DNA of 37,253 bases from an uncultured Rikenella sp. (GTDB taxonomy: Bacteria; Bacteroidota; Bacteroidia; Bacteroidales; Rikenellaceae), in contig NZ_CAJTMN010000010.1 of NCBI RefSeq assembly GCF_910577125.1, forward strand, positions 1 to 37,253. Reading direction: 5' to 3'. The notes beneath the pieces were generated by a model, which was given only the letters and a program-made list of their open reading frames with translations, made no database searches and was not told where the DNA came from. How positions within the stretch are numbered: position 1 is the stretch's first letter; every line of letters starts with the position of its first letter. This document shows positions 22,609-30,551 of the stretch, one piece after another. The translations under genes and the position numbers were made by a program.

Positions 22609-24276
22609 ATGGGGCGGAAGAGACATAATCAGAGATTCTGGCCGATGCTCCTGCTGCTGGCGGGAGTCGGCTCGGGGCTGAGCGGGTGTATCAAGAACGA
22701 CATCCCGTTCGAGACCGTGCCGGGGAACATTACCGCGATGGAGATTCGCGGGGCCGAGGAGTTGACGCTGGACAATACCACGCGGACGATCGAACTGACG
22801 CTGGCGGATACGGTGGATTTGCGGCGGGTTTATTTGCGGGATTTCCGCATCACTCCGGATGCGCGGATGGTCGATAACGTGACGGGACAGGAGATGGATA
22901 CCCTCGACTCGTACTACCTGGACTTGACGCAGGGGGGGGCGAAGTACGAGATTCCGGCGGATAAGACGTACGGATTTACGGTGATTACCTATCAGGACTA
23001 CGTGTGGACGCTGCAGGCCCGGCAGAATATTGCGCGGAGCTTCGTGCTGGACGACGGGCTGCAGATCGGCGAGGCGAAGTTCAGCGCGGTGGATTATAGC
23101 GTGACGGCGTATGTGCCGGAGAACGTCTCGCTGAACGATGTCGAGGTGAAGGAGCTGCGGCTCGGGCCCTCCAATTCGACGATGGCCTGGCTGGCGCCGG
23201 ACGGGACGGAGGTCGAGAATGTGGATGTGCGGACGATTCGCGACTGGAACCTGCCGCAGCGGTTTATCGTGCGCTTTTTCGATATCGAACAGACATGGAC
23301 CGTTACGATCGAACAGTCGATGCAGTATGTGACGGAGATGACGGTCAATCCGTGGGCCAAGTTCGCCTACTTCTCGGCACAGGGGCTGACCTCGGCAGGC
23401 GAGTGCGGCTTCCAGGTGCGGCCGGCGGGGGCGGGCGACGACGCGTGGAGCGCCGTTTCGGGCGTAGAGGTCGATGGGACTTCGTTCTCGGGCAAGGCGA
23501 CCGGTCTGCAGCCGGCCACGAACTACGAGGTGCGGGGCGTGATCGGCGACAATTACGGCGATCCCGTGGCGTTTACGACCGAGGCGGCGGTAGAGGTGCC
23601 GAACCTGAACTTCAATACGTGGACTCAGAAAGGGAAATCCTGGTTCCCGAATGCCGATGCGGCCAACTCCTATTGGGCGACGGGGAACGATGGGGTGGTC
23701 ATATACGCCAGTCCGAACAGCGTACCGGTCGAAGGAGCGGGGAATGCCGTCGAGGGTCGGGCGGCGCGGCTGGAGACGCTGGGCGGGGTGCCGCTTGTTC
23801 AGATCGCCGCGGGGAACCTTTTCACGGGGAATTACACGACGAATCTGGGCAATCCGGCCTCCAGCGCGGTGATGGGGCGGCCTTACACCGGGCGGCCGAC
23901 GCGTATGACGGGATGGTACAAGTATACGCCGAAGGTGGTGACGGTCGGGGGCAATAAGTATAGCCAGAAAGAGCATCCCGATGCGGTGGGGTCGATGGAC
24001 TATTGTACGATCTATATCCGGCTGGAGGACTGGGGCGGTGCGACCGAACGGCCTGCGAATCCGAAAGTGATCGCCTATGCGGGGCTGGAAGACAATACGG
24101 TCGTGGAGGACTATAAACAGTTCGATCTCACGCTGGAATATTATGACCGCGAGACGCGGCCGACCCATATCGTGATCGTAGCCTCTTCGAGCCGCTATGG
24201 AGACGATTTCTGCGGCGGGCCGGGGAGTGTGCTGTATGTCGACCAATTCGCCCTGAGTTTCGACGAGGTCGATTGA
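22609..24276 (+). CDS. PCMD-domain lipoprotein
   Basis: The 555-residue lipoprotein has lipobox LSGC (near residue 27) followed by IKNDIPFE, a start I recall from PCMD proteins. Residues about 35-240 hold beta repeats (ITAMEIRGAEELTLDNTTRT, YGFTVITYQDYVWTLQARQ). The C-terminal PCMD domain has NLNFNTWTQKGKSWFPN, SYWATGNDGVV, GRPYTGRPTRMTGWYKY and DDFCGGPGSVLYVDQFAL, closely matching the protein at 19332-21668. It is translationally linked to the beta-barrel gene upstream. PCMD stands for putative carbohydrate metabolism domain; a glycan-binding role on the cell surface is plausible but unproven. Confidence 0.88.
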   Translation: MGRKRHNQRFWPMLLLLAGVGSGLSGCIKNDIPFETVPGNITAMEIRGAEELTLDNTTRTIELTLADTVDLRRVYLRDFRITPDARMVDNVTGQEMDTLDSYYLDLTQGGAKYEIPADKTYGFTVITYQDYVWTLQARQNIARSFVLDDGLQIGEAKFSAVDYSVTAYVPENVSLNDVEVKELRLGPSNSTMAWLAPDGTEVENVDVRTIRDWNLPQRFIVRFFDIEQTWTVTIEQSMQYVTEMTVNPWAKFAYFSAQGLTSAGECGFQVRPAGAGDDAWSAVSGVEVDGTSFSGKATGLQPATNYEVRGVIGDNYGDPVAFTTEAAVEVPNLNFNTWTQKGKSWFPNADAANSYWATGNDGVVIYASPNSVPVEGAGNAVEGRAARLETLGGVPLVQIAAGNLFTGNYTTNLGNPASSAVMGRPYTGRPTRMTGWYKYTPKVVTVGGNKYSQKEHPDAVGSMDYCTIYIRLEDWGGATERPANPKVIAYAGLEDNTVVEDYKQFDLTLEYYDRETRPTHIVIVASSSRYGDDFCGGPGSVLYVDQFALSFDEVD

Positions 24277-24309
24277 CGGCTGTTTTGCAGGGGGGGATTT
24301 TAAGGAATG

Positions 24310-24339
24310 GGGGGGACGCTTTTCTAAAGCGCTCCCCCC
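24310..24339 (+). terminator. Hairpin after the PCMD locus
   Basis: GGGGGG-A-CGCTTT pairs with AAAGCG-CT-CCCCCC around TCT, 33 bases after the stop. There is no immediate T run (TATTTTT follows after 4 bases), so it is only a probable terminator. Confidence 0.45.
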
Positions 24340-24395
24340 TCGGTATTTTTGGCCTCCGGCGGGCGTTGGAACCGGGGAGGAAGAGGATCGGGAGG

Positions 24396-24426
24396 TTGCG
24401 CAAAAGCAAAAATTTTAGTAATATTG
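24396..24426 (+). promoter_or_regulatory. Probable promoter of the cytochrome-DhaKL-LsrF cluster
   Basis: TTG at 24396-24398, a 20-base spacer, then TAATATTG at 24419-24426 (one mismatch to TAnnTTTG), 74 bases before the start codon. Confidence 0.6.
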
Positions 24427-24500
24427 CGAACCATTTCGAGCGGAGTGAGCGGTCGCCGGTCGTTCCGCCGATACCCAAACCGACCAACTTGGAATCGATC

Positions 24501-26363
24501 ATGAAATCCGCGACAATCGTCTGTTGTCTGGCGGGGAGTCTGGCATTGGCCGTCGGAGGCCCGTGTCTCCTCTCGCCAAATCGGGCCGTTTCGGCGGCAG
24601 TCTCTTCTTTGGCTGTGGCCGATCAGGCTCGTCAACCCCTTTTTATTACCGATATCACCACCCTCGCCGACGGGCGCGTCGTTACCTCCGATAAAGGCGA
24701 CAAATCGGTGCGGATTTACCGGGTCGGGCAGTGGGAGAGCCCGGTTCGGAGCTGGACGTTCGAACAGACCCCGACCGGAGTGGCAGTGGGGAAGGGAACT
24801 GCGGGAAAAGAGCGGATTTTTGTGACCACCTTCGATAAATACGGAACGCTGGAGGCGATCGATCCGGCGAAAGAGGGGCCGGAAGCGGTGGAGTGGAGCG
24901 TGGCGGTGGGATCGGGAGCGACCTCGCCCGTCTATTCGAAAGAGGGATGGCTCTATGTGCTCAACCAGTTTGCCAATACCGTGGACAAGATCGATCCGGT
25001 GGCCGGGAAACAGGTGGCGAGCGTATCTGTGTTGCGGGAACCGAAAGGCGCCGTGGTTTCGCGGGACGGGAAATACCTGTTCGTGGCCAATTTCCTGCCG
25101 GCCCAGCGGGCCGATGTGGACTATGTGGCGGCGGATGTGTCGGTCATCGATCTGAACTCCTTTAAGAAAATCAAAGACATCAAGCTCGCCAACGGGAGCA
25201 ATGCCCTGCGCGGGATCGCGCTCAGTCCGGACGGGAAGTATGTGCTTGTGTCACATAATATGGGACGGTTTGCCGTCCCGACCTCGCAGCTGCAGCAGGG
25301 GTGGATGAACACCAGCGCGCTGAGTGTGGTGGATGCCGAGAAGCTGGAGTTCGTCGGCGGGATCGTGCTCGACGAACCGGAACACGGCGCTGCGGGGATC
25401 TGGGATATCTGCAGCGTGGGGGACAAGGTCTTTGTGACCCACTCCGGGACGCACGACCTGAGCGTGATCGACTATCCGGCGATGGTCGCCCGGCTGAAAG
25501 CATACCGGGGAACGGCGGAACAGTTGTCGTACGACCTGCGCTTCCTGTACGGGATTCGGGAGCGCGTGGCGCTGACTGGAAACGGGCCGCGGAAGATGGC
25601 CGTCTCGGGGGATGGGGCGCAGTTGTATATACCGACCTATTTTTCCGACACGCTGAATGTGGTGGACGTGGCGGATCGTCGGATTGCAGCCGCCGTACCG
25701 CTGGTGAAAGATCGACAGGAGACCGATGCGCAGGCCGGCGAACGGATTTTCAACGATGCGACATTCTGTTTCCAGAACTGGCAGTCGTGCAACGGATGTC
25801 ATCCGGGGGATGCGCGGACCGACGGGATGAACTGGGACCTGATGAACGACGGAATCGGAAACCCGAAGAATTGCAAGAGCCTCCTCTATTCCCATGTGAC
25901 CCCGCCGAGCATGATCTCCGGCATTCGGGTCGACGCGGAGACCGCTGTCCGGAAAGGGTTCACCTTTATTCAGTTCCACAACATTCCGGAGGATCTGGCC
26001 CGGAAAGTGGATGTGTATTTGAAAGCGCTCAAGGCGGTGCCCAGTCCGTACCTGGTGGACGGCCAGCTCTCGGCCAAGGCCAGGGAGGGGAAGAAAGTCT
26101 TCGACAAATACCGGTGCGGAGATTGTCACAGCGGGGAGTACTTTACCGACATGCAGATGCACCGCATCGGCGAGGATGTCGAATTCGAAAAGGGGTGGGA
26201 CACGCCGACCCTGCGCGAAGTGTGGCGCACGGCGCCCTACCTCTTCGACGGCCGTGCAGCGACGATGCGCGAAGTCTTCGAAGTCTATCGGCACGGATTG
26301 GACGGCAAACGGCCGAGCGCGAAGGAGATCGATGCGCTGGTGGAATACGTGAACTCATTGTGA
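24501..26363 (+). CDS. Exported beta-propeller / diheme cytochrome c protein
   Basis: The ATG at 24501 opens a signal peptide (MKSATIVCCLAGSLALAVGG); longer upstream frames would include the promoter. The 620-residue protein has an N-terminal YVTN-like beta-propeller (about 45-400; VVSRDGKYLFVANF, IALSPDGKYVLVSHNMG, MAVSGDGAQLYIPTYF). The C-terminal part carries two heme c sites, CNGCH (430-434) and CGDCH (539-543), in the arrangement of the cytochrome c peroxidase/MauG superfamily. It should act in the periplasm as an electron-transfer or oxidase/peroxidase module. It is the first gene of the cluster and ends 7 bases before the next start. The redox partner and substrate are unknown. Confidence 0.88.
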   Translation: MKSATIVCCLAGSLALAVGGPCLLSPNRAVSAAVSSLAVADQARQPLFITDITTLADGRVVTSDKGDKSVRIYRVGQWESPVRSWTFEQTPTGVAVGKGTAGKERIFVTTFDKYGTLEAIDPAKEGPEAVEWSVAVGSGATSPVYSKEGWLYVLNQFANTVDKIDPVAGKQVASVSVLREPKGAVVSRDGKYLFVANFLPAQRADVDYVAADVSVIDLNSFKKIKDIKLANGSNALRGIALSPDGKYVLVSHNMGRFAVPTSQLQQGWMNTSALSVVDAEKLEFVGGIVLDEPEHGAAGIWDICSVGDKVFVTHSGTHDLSVIDYPAMVARLKAYRGTAEQLSYDLRFLYGIRERVALTGNGPRKMAVSGDGAQLYIPTYFSDTLNVVDVADRRIAAAVPLVKDRQETDAQAGERIFNDATFCFQNWQSCNGCHPGDARTDGMNWDLMNDGIGNPKNCKSLLYSHVTPPSMISGIRVDAETAVRKGFTFIQFHNIPEDLARKVDVYLKALKAVPSPYLVDGQLSAKAREGKKVFDKYRCGDCHSGEYFTDMQMHRIGEDVEFEKGWDTPTLREVWRTAPYLFDGRAATMREVFEVYRHGLDGKRPSAKEIDALVEYVNSL

Positions 26364-26370
26364 CGGGCAT

Positions 26371-27561
26371 ATGATGGCTGAGGGATTCAGTGTCGTTTAT
26401 AATATAGACAAAGTATGGTTCCGCGATTTCGGCGAGATGGTCGACGAGATGCTCGACAAGCTGACCGTGACGTGCGACGAACGGGGGATCGTTCCGTTGC
26501 GGCTTGTCTTCTTCGGCAATCCGGACGATAACCGACAGTATATCACGCACCGGGATTGGTTGTTTGCATTGATCCGCCAGCGGTGCGACCGGTTCGGATG
26601 GCGGGCGCCCCTGGTGAGCTATGTGGCCCAGCGGTCGCTCGATTCGGGGCTCGTGATGGAGTCGCAGTGCGTGTCGCGGGAGAACTCGGAACGCGTGCGG
26701 GAGCATTGTTCGGAAGAGGGCGTGCGCTATTTCGTGGTCGAAGACGAGGAGGGGAAGCGGCTTTTCACGGAAGGGATTCTGCCCTCGTCGCTCGACGCGC
26801 CGATTCTGGAGCAGTCCAACGAAGTGCTCTCGAAACTCGGGCGGGTGTTGGCGACCGAAGGGATGGACATCAACACCATCGTCCGGCAGTGGAACTACAT
26901 CGAACGGATCACCCACGTGCCGGATGCACCCGGAGCCAATCAGCACTATCAGGATTTCAACGACGCCCGGTCGCATTTCTACGCCCGGACGGCGTGGAAG
27001 CGAGGCTATCCGGCAGCTACGGGGATCGGGACGGCGCACGGCGGGATTATGGTCGAAGTCGACGCCGCGGCTTTGACCGGGAAAAAGTGCTCGGTCGTGG
27101 CGCTGGACAATGCCTTGCAGGTGGCCGCGCACGACTACTCGCAGAACGTGCTGATCGGCGTGGCGGACAAGATATTCCGGCACAAAACCACCCCGAAATT
27201 CGAACGCGCCAAAGCCGTGGTGAGTCCGGATGCAGGCGTGCAGGTCTATATCTCCGGCACCGCGGCCATCCGGGGCGAAGCCTCGCTCACGGGCGTGGGG
27301 ATCGAACAGCAGACCCTCACCACACTCGAAAATATCCGCTACCTGATTTCGAAAGAAAATTTACGCAAACACGGAATAAAGGTCGACACAGCGCCGGAAA
27401 TCCAAATATTTCGCGTATATTTGAAGACCGAGAACCTGCTCGACGCTGCACGAACCTTGATCGAAGGAACTTATCCGGGCGTGCATGCCTTGTACGTGCT
27501 GACCGACGTCTGCCGGGACGAACTGCTGATCGAGATCGAAGGGATGGCCGTGGTCGAGTGA
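26371..27561 (+). CDS. Chorismatase-like (FkbO/Hyg5, RidA-fold) cytosolic protein
   Basis: No signal peptide. Of the 396 residues, 190-320 resemble the FkbO/Hyg5 chorismatase family, built of two YjgF/RidA-like folds: HYQDFNDARSHFY, GYPAATGIGTAHGG, and VYISGTAAIRGE followed by TLTTLENIRYLIS. Chorismatases hydrolyse chorismate to 3,4-dihydroxycyclohexadienoate or 3-hydroxybenzoate, but the neighbours suggest catabolism, so a different small keto or enol substrate is quite possible. ATG codons at 26371 and 26374 are both usable starts. It lies just after the cytochrome gene and 42 bases before the cupin. The fold assignment is reasonably secure; the reaction is not. Confidence 0.7.
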   Translation: MMAEGFSVVYNIDKVWFRDFGEMVDEMLDKLTVTCDERGIVPLRLVFFGNPDDNRQYITHRDWLFALIRQRCDRFGWRAPLVSYVAQRSLDSGLVMESQCVSRENSERVREHCSEEGVRYFVVEDEEGKRLFTEGILPSSLDAPILEQSNEVLSKLGRVLATEGMDINTIVRQWNYIERITHVPDAPGANQHYQDFNDARSHFYARTAWKRGYPAATGIGTAHGGIMVEVDAAALTGKKCSVVALDNALQVAAHDYSQNVLIGVADKIFRHKTTPKFERAKAVVSPDAGVQVYISGTAAIRGEASLTGVGIEQQTLTTLENIRYLISKENLRKHGIKVDTAPEIQIFRVYLKTENLLDAARTLIEGTYPGVHALYVLTDVCRDELLIEIEGMAVVE

Positions 27562-27603
27562 CGGAACTAAAGGAAAACAAACACAACGTACTTAAATCAT
27601 ACC

Positions 27604-28323
27604 ATGAAAACAGTAAAATGCTTTGCAGTCTCTCTGACAGCGCTTTTCGGCGCTTCGTTGATCTTCGCATCGTGCGGCTCCTCGTGCCCGGCCGATGCGC
27701 AAAAGGGAGCTGCGGCGGAAAACACGAACGCAATGAACAACAAAGCACCGTACCAGAAAAAGTACACCAACGCGGACTTCTACGACGCAGAGGGGAATTT
27801 CAAACAGGATGTCGCCAAGGAGGCCTTCCTCGATATGTTCGCACACTACGACGTGCCGTTCACCCCGTTGATGGAGAAAGACATCTGGTTCACCGACTTC
27901 GGTCTGGGCGATTTCGAACACGCCGGGATGGGCGGGATCTTCTGGATCAACGACTCGACCCACGGCTATTTCGCCCACAGTATCTACCTCTTGCCGGGTC
28001 AGATGATTCCGGAACACAAACACGTCAAGACCGCTTTCCCGGCTAAACAGGAGTCGTGGCTGGTGGACAAGGGATGGGTCTACAACTTCTCGGAAGTCGG
28101 CGAAGCTACGGAAGGGGCCGAAGCGCTCGTGCCGGAGTCTCAGAAAGCGACCACTATCTCGAAGAACTACGTGAAACAGAACCTCGGCGAGGTGCTGACC
28201 TTGAAGGCGCCGGAAACCTGGCACTTCATGATGGCGGGTCCGGAGGGGGCGATCGTGTGGGAATTCGCCAACTACCACGATAACGCAGGGTTGCGCTTTA
28301 CCCAGCCGAAAGCGGCATTGTAA
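27604..28323 (+). CDS. Cupin-domain lipoprotein (D-lyxose isomerase-like)
   Basis: The 239-residue protein has a lipoprotein signal (LIFASC, C24). The mature part is a single cupin with a likely metal site, H138 and H140 in QMIPEHKH, E150 in AKQESW and H207 in APETWHFM, an arrangement like that of D-lyxose ketol-isomerase and related sugar-binding cupins. It should face the periplasm or cell surface, which is unusual for a sugar isomerase. Context (DhaKL, LsrF homologue) suggests it isomerises or binds a sugar-like compound before uptake. This function is inferred from fold and neighbours only. Confidence 0.72.
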   Translation: MKTVKCFAVSLTALFGASLIFASCGSSCPADAQKGAAAENTNAMNNKAPYQKKYTNADFYDAEGNFKQDVAKEAFLDMFAHYDVPFTPLMEKDIWFTDFGLGDFEHAGMGGIFWINDSTHGYFAHSIYLLPGQMIPEHKHVKTAFPAKQESWLVDKGWVYNFSEVGEATEGAEALVPESQKATTISKNYVKQNLGEVLTLKAPETWHFMMAGPEGAIVWEFANYHDNAGLRFTQPKAAL

Positions 28324-28338
28324 TACGACACACGTGTT

Positions 28339-28381
28339 CGTCCGGATCGGGAAACCTGCCGATTCCGGACGACTCTTTTTT
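28339..28381 (+). terminator. Terminator-like hairpin inside the cluster
   Basis: Arms CGTCCGGATCGG (28339-28350) and CCGATTCCGGACG (28359-28371) pair, and CTTTTTTT follows. It separates the exported-protein half of the cluster from the VOC-DhaK-DhaL-LsrF half and could attenuate transcription between them. Confidence 0.8.
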
Positions 28382-28461
28382 GAGGCGGAGCGGAGCCGGT
28401 GAGGCTGCCGCTGTTCGCATAAAAACAGACCCGAACTCAACCCATTGAATCGAAAACCGTT

Positions 28462-28776
28462 ATGAGAACATACGACCACGTCGGGATACCGACCTCGACG
28501 CCGAAACCCGGCGAAGTTTATAACGAAGGAATGAAAGTCTGGCTGACCGACTTCGCGCAGAGCTCGAACCGCATCGAATGGCTCCGGTTCGACGCCGATT
28601 CGTGGATGCCGGAACTGATCCGGACGACCACCCATCTGGCTTATCGCGTGACCGACCCCGAAGCGGAGATGGCCGGGAAAAAAGTCCTGCTGCCGCCCAC
28701 CGATTGCGGGGGAGACAACTGGATCGCCTTTGTCGAAGAGGAGGGGATCGCCATCGAACTCATGTGGCAGGCTTAA
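28462..28776 (+). CDS. VOC (glyoxalase/bleomycin-resistance fold) enzyme
   Basis: The 104-residue cytosolic protein is a small vicinal-oxygen-chelate unit. DHVGIPT opens the first beta-alpha-beta-beta-beta module and THLAYRV the second. Four residues sit where VOC enzymes bind their divalent metal: H6, E39 (RIEWLRF), H58 (THLAYRV) and E99 (IAIELMW). Half-size VOC proteins usually dimerise. The family includes isomerases and epimerases acting through enediolates, which fits a role in converting an intermediate between the kinase DhaKL and the LsrF homologue. It lies 38 bases before dhaK, after an internal terminator. The actual reaction is unknown. Confidence 0.75.
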   Translation: MRTYDHVGIPTSTPKPGEVYNEGMKVWLTDFAQSSNRIEWLRFDADSWMPELIRTTTHLAYRVTDPEAEMAGKKVLLPPTDCGGDNWIAFVEEEGIAIELMWQA

Positions 28777-28814
28777 TGAATCAATGAGATTTTAACAGAC
28801 GAATATTCCATACG

Positions 28815-29822
28815 ATGAATAAATTCATAAACTCAACCGAAAACATTACCGCCGAGTTGTTGGAAGGATACACCATGGCCTTTGCCGACACCGTGAAACT
28901 CGGCGCCGAAAATATCGTGGTACGCACCCATCCGAAAGCGGAAGATAAAGTGGCCATCGTCGCTTTCGGCGGATCGGGACACGAACCGGCCGTGAGCGGA
29001 TTCGTGGGCGAAGGGATGCTTGACGCTTCGGTGGTGGGCGATATCTTCGCCGCACCGGGAGCGCAGCGGTTGTTCCAGGCCTTGCAGATGTTCAAACGCG
29101 ATGCCGGGATTCTGCTCCTGATCCTCAACCACTCCGGGGACGTGATGAGCGGCAATATGGCCAAACAGCTCGCCGAACGGATGGGCATCAAAGTCAAATC
29201 GATTATGACCCACGACGATATTTCGGCCGGTTTGGATGCGGCCGATGAAGATCGGCGCGGCTTGGCGGGGGCGATACCTATGTATAAGATCCTCGGCGCT
29301 GCGGCAGAGCAGGGGAAATCGCTCGACGAACTGATCGAGATCGGCGAACGGTTCAACAAACAGATCGCCACGCTGGCGGTGGCGATGCGTGCCTGCACCC
29401 ATCCGCAGAACGGGGCGACCATTACCGAGCTTCCGGAGGGGATGATGCAGATCGGGATGGGGCAGCACGGCGAAGCTGGACAGGGAGGGAATGAACCTCT
29501 GGTTTCGGCGGATGCTACGGCGGAGTTTATGGTCGGCCAGCTGATGAAGAAACTCGATTTGAAGGCAGGTGATAACGTGTTGCTGTATATCAACGGGGTG
29601 GGTTCCACGACGTTGATGGAACAGTTCATCGTCTATCGGGCGGCGGCCAAGAAGCTGGCTGCGGCGGGGATTACCGTGGCGGACGGATATGCCGGCGAGT
29701 TGCTCACCGTGCAGGAACAGGCCGGATTCCAGATGATTCTGGCCAAACTGGATGCCGATCACCTCGATCTGCTCAAGAACTACAAGGCGGATGCACCGTA
29801 CTGGAAACGGTTCGGGAAGTAA
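28815..29822 (+). CDS. dhaK: Dihydroxyacetone kinase-type subunit DhaK
   Basis: The 335-residue subunit binds the ketone substrate covalently. The fold signatures are present: VAFGGSGHEPAVSGFVGEGM (about 50-69) and the hemiaminal-forming histidine H218 in IGMGQHGEAGQGG. DhaK works with DhaL, which carries the nucleotide. In PTS-type systems DhaM recharges DhaL-ADP, whereas split ATP-dependent forms also exist, including kinases for erythrulose and related ketoses. No dhaM is present here, so an ATP-dependent split kinase is more likely. The neighbouring LsrF homologue suggests that the substrate is not simply dihydroxyacetone (inference). Confidence 0.93.
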   Translation: MNKFINSTENITAELLEGYTMAFADTVKLGAENIVVRTHPKAEDKVAIVAFGGSGHEPAVSGFVGEGMLDASVVGDIFAAPGAQRLFQALQMFKRDAGILLLILNHSGDVMSGNMAKQLAERMGIKVKSIMTHDDISAGLDAADEDRRGLAGAIPMYKILGAAAEQGKSLDELIEIGERFNKQIATLAVAMRACTHPQNGATITELPEGMMQIGMGQHGEAGQGGNEPLVSADATAEFMVGQLMKKLDLKAGDNVLLYINGVGSTTLMEQFIVYRAAAKKLAAAGITVADGYAGELLTVQEQAGFQMILAKLDADHLDLLKNYKADAPYWKRFGK

Positions 29823-29848
29823 TCCATATATATTGTAAAGAATAGACT

Positions 29849-30490
29849 ATGAGTCAGAAGTTAACGATACCCGATTTTCAGAAGATGATCCGGCGCGCGT
29901 TGGCCGATGTGACGGCGCGTGCGGGCGAATTCAGCGAACTCGACGCCGTGATCGGCGACGGAGACCATGGCGAAGCGATTGTCACGGCCTTGAACGCGAT
30001 CGCCCGGGTGGCCGGTGCCGATGATGCGGCGGGGAAGGATTTCAAGGTGCTGCTGGCGGATATGGGCTTCGGCGTGATGCTCGAAACCAGCGGATCGACC
30101 TCCACTTTGCTGGGCGGCTTGCTGCTCGGGATGAGCGACGGGGTGCCGGCAGGTTTGTCGGCGCTGGATGCTGCACAGGTCAAGGCCATGTTCCGTGGCG
30201 GGTTGGAAGGTGTTCAGAAGAACACCAAGGCCATGCCGGGAGACAAGACCATGATGGACGCCTTGTATCCCGCGGTCACAGCGATGCAGGAATGCACTTC
30301 CGACGATATCGTCGCAGTGCTGCAGGCAGGAGCCGAAGCCGCTCGGAAAGGCGCCGAGGCCACTGTGCAGATGAAGGCCAACTTCGGGCGGGCGAGAAAC
30401 TACGGCGAGAAGTCGGTGGGGCATGCCGATAGCGGGGCTTCGTCGTGGGCTTGCATGTTCGGCGCCTTTGCCGCGGCGGTGGGGGAATAA
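29849..30490 (+). CDS. dhaL: Dihydroxyacetone kinase-type subunit DhaL
   Basis: The 213-residue subunit supplies the ATP/ADP-Mg site: ELDAVIGDGDHGEAI gives D32, D37 and D39, matching the three metal-binding aspartates of the family. The ETSGSTSTLLGGLLLGM segment and the PGDKTMMDALYPA loop are typical of DhaL. It follows dhaK by 26 bases. The motif reads IGDGDHG instead of the IGDGDTG seen in many relatives, which also occurs in ATP-dependent single-chain kinases, supporting a DhaM-independent enzyme. Confidence 0.93.
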   Translation: MSQKLTIPDFQKMIRRALADVTARAGEFSELDAVIGDGDHGEAIVTALNAIARVAGADDAAGKDFKVLLADMGFGVMLETSGSTSTLLGGLLLGMSDGVPAGLSALDAAQVKAMFRGGLEGVQKNTKAMPGDKTMMDALYPAVTAMQECTSDDIVAVLQAGAEAARKGAEATVQMKANFGRARNYGEKSVGHADSGASSWACMFGAFAAAVGE

Positions 30491-30551
30491 GCTTTCCTCT
30501 GCCCCTTGAAAATCATTTTATAAACCGAAAACAGAAAAAACAGAGAAGATA

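Noticed and set aside
21361..24246. 961-codon minus-strand ORF across the beta-barrel and PCMD genes
   Set aside because: Low-complexity Arg/His/Pro translation crossing three plus-strand genes and their gaps.
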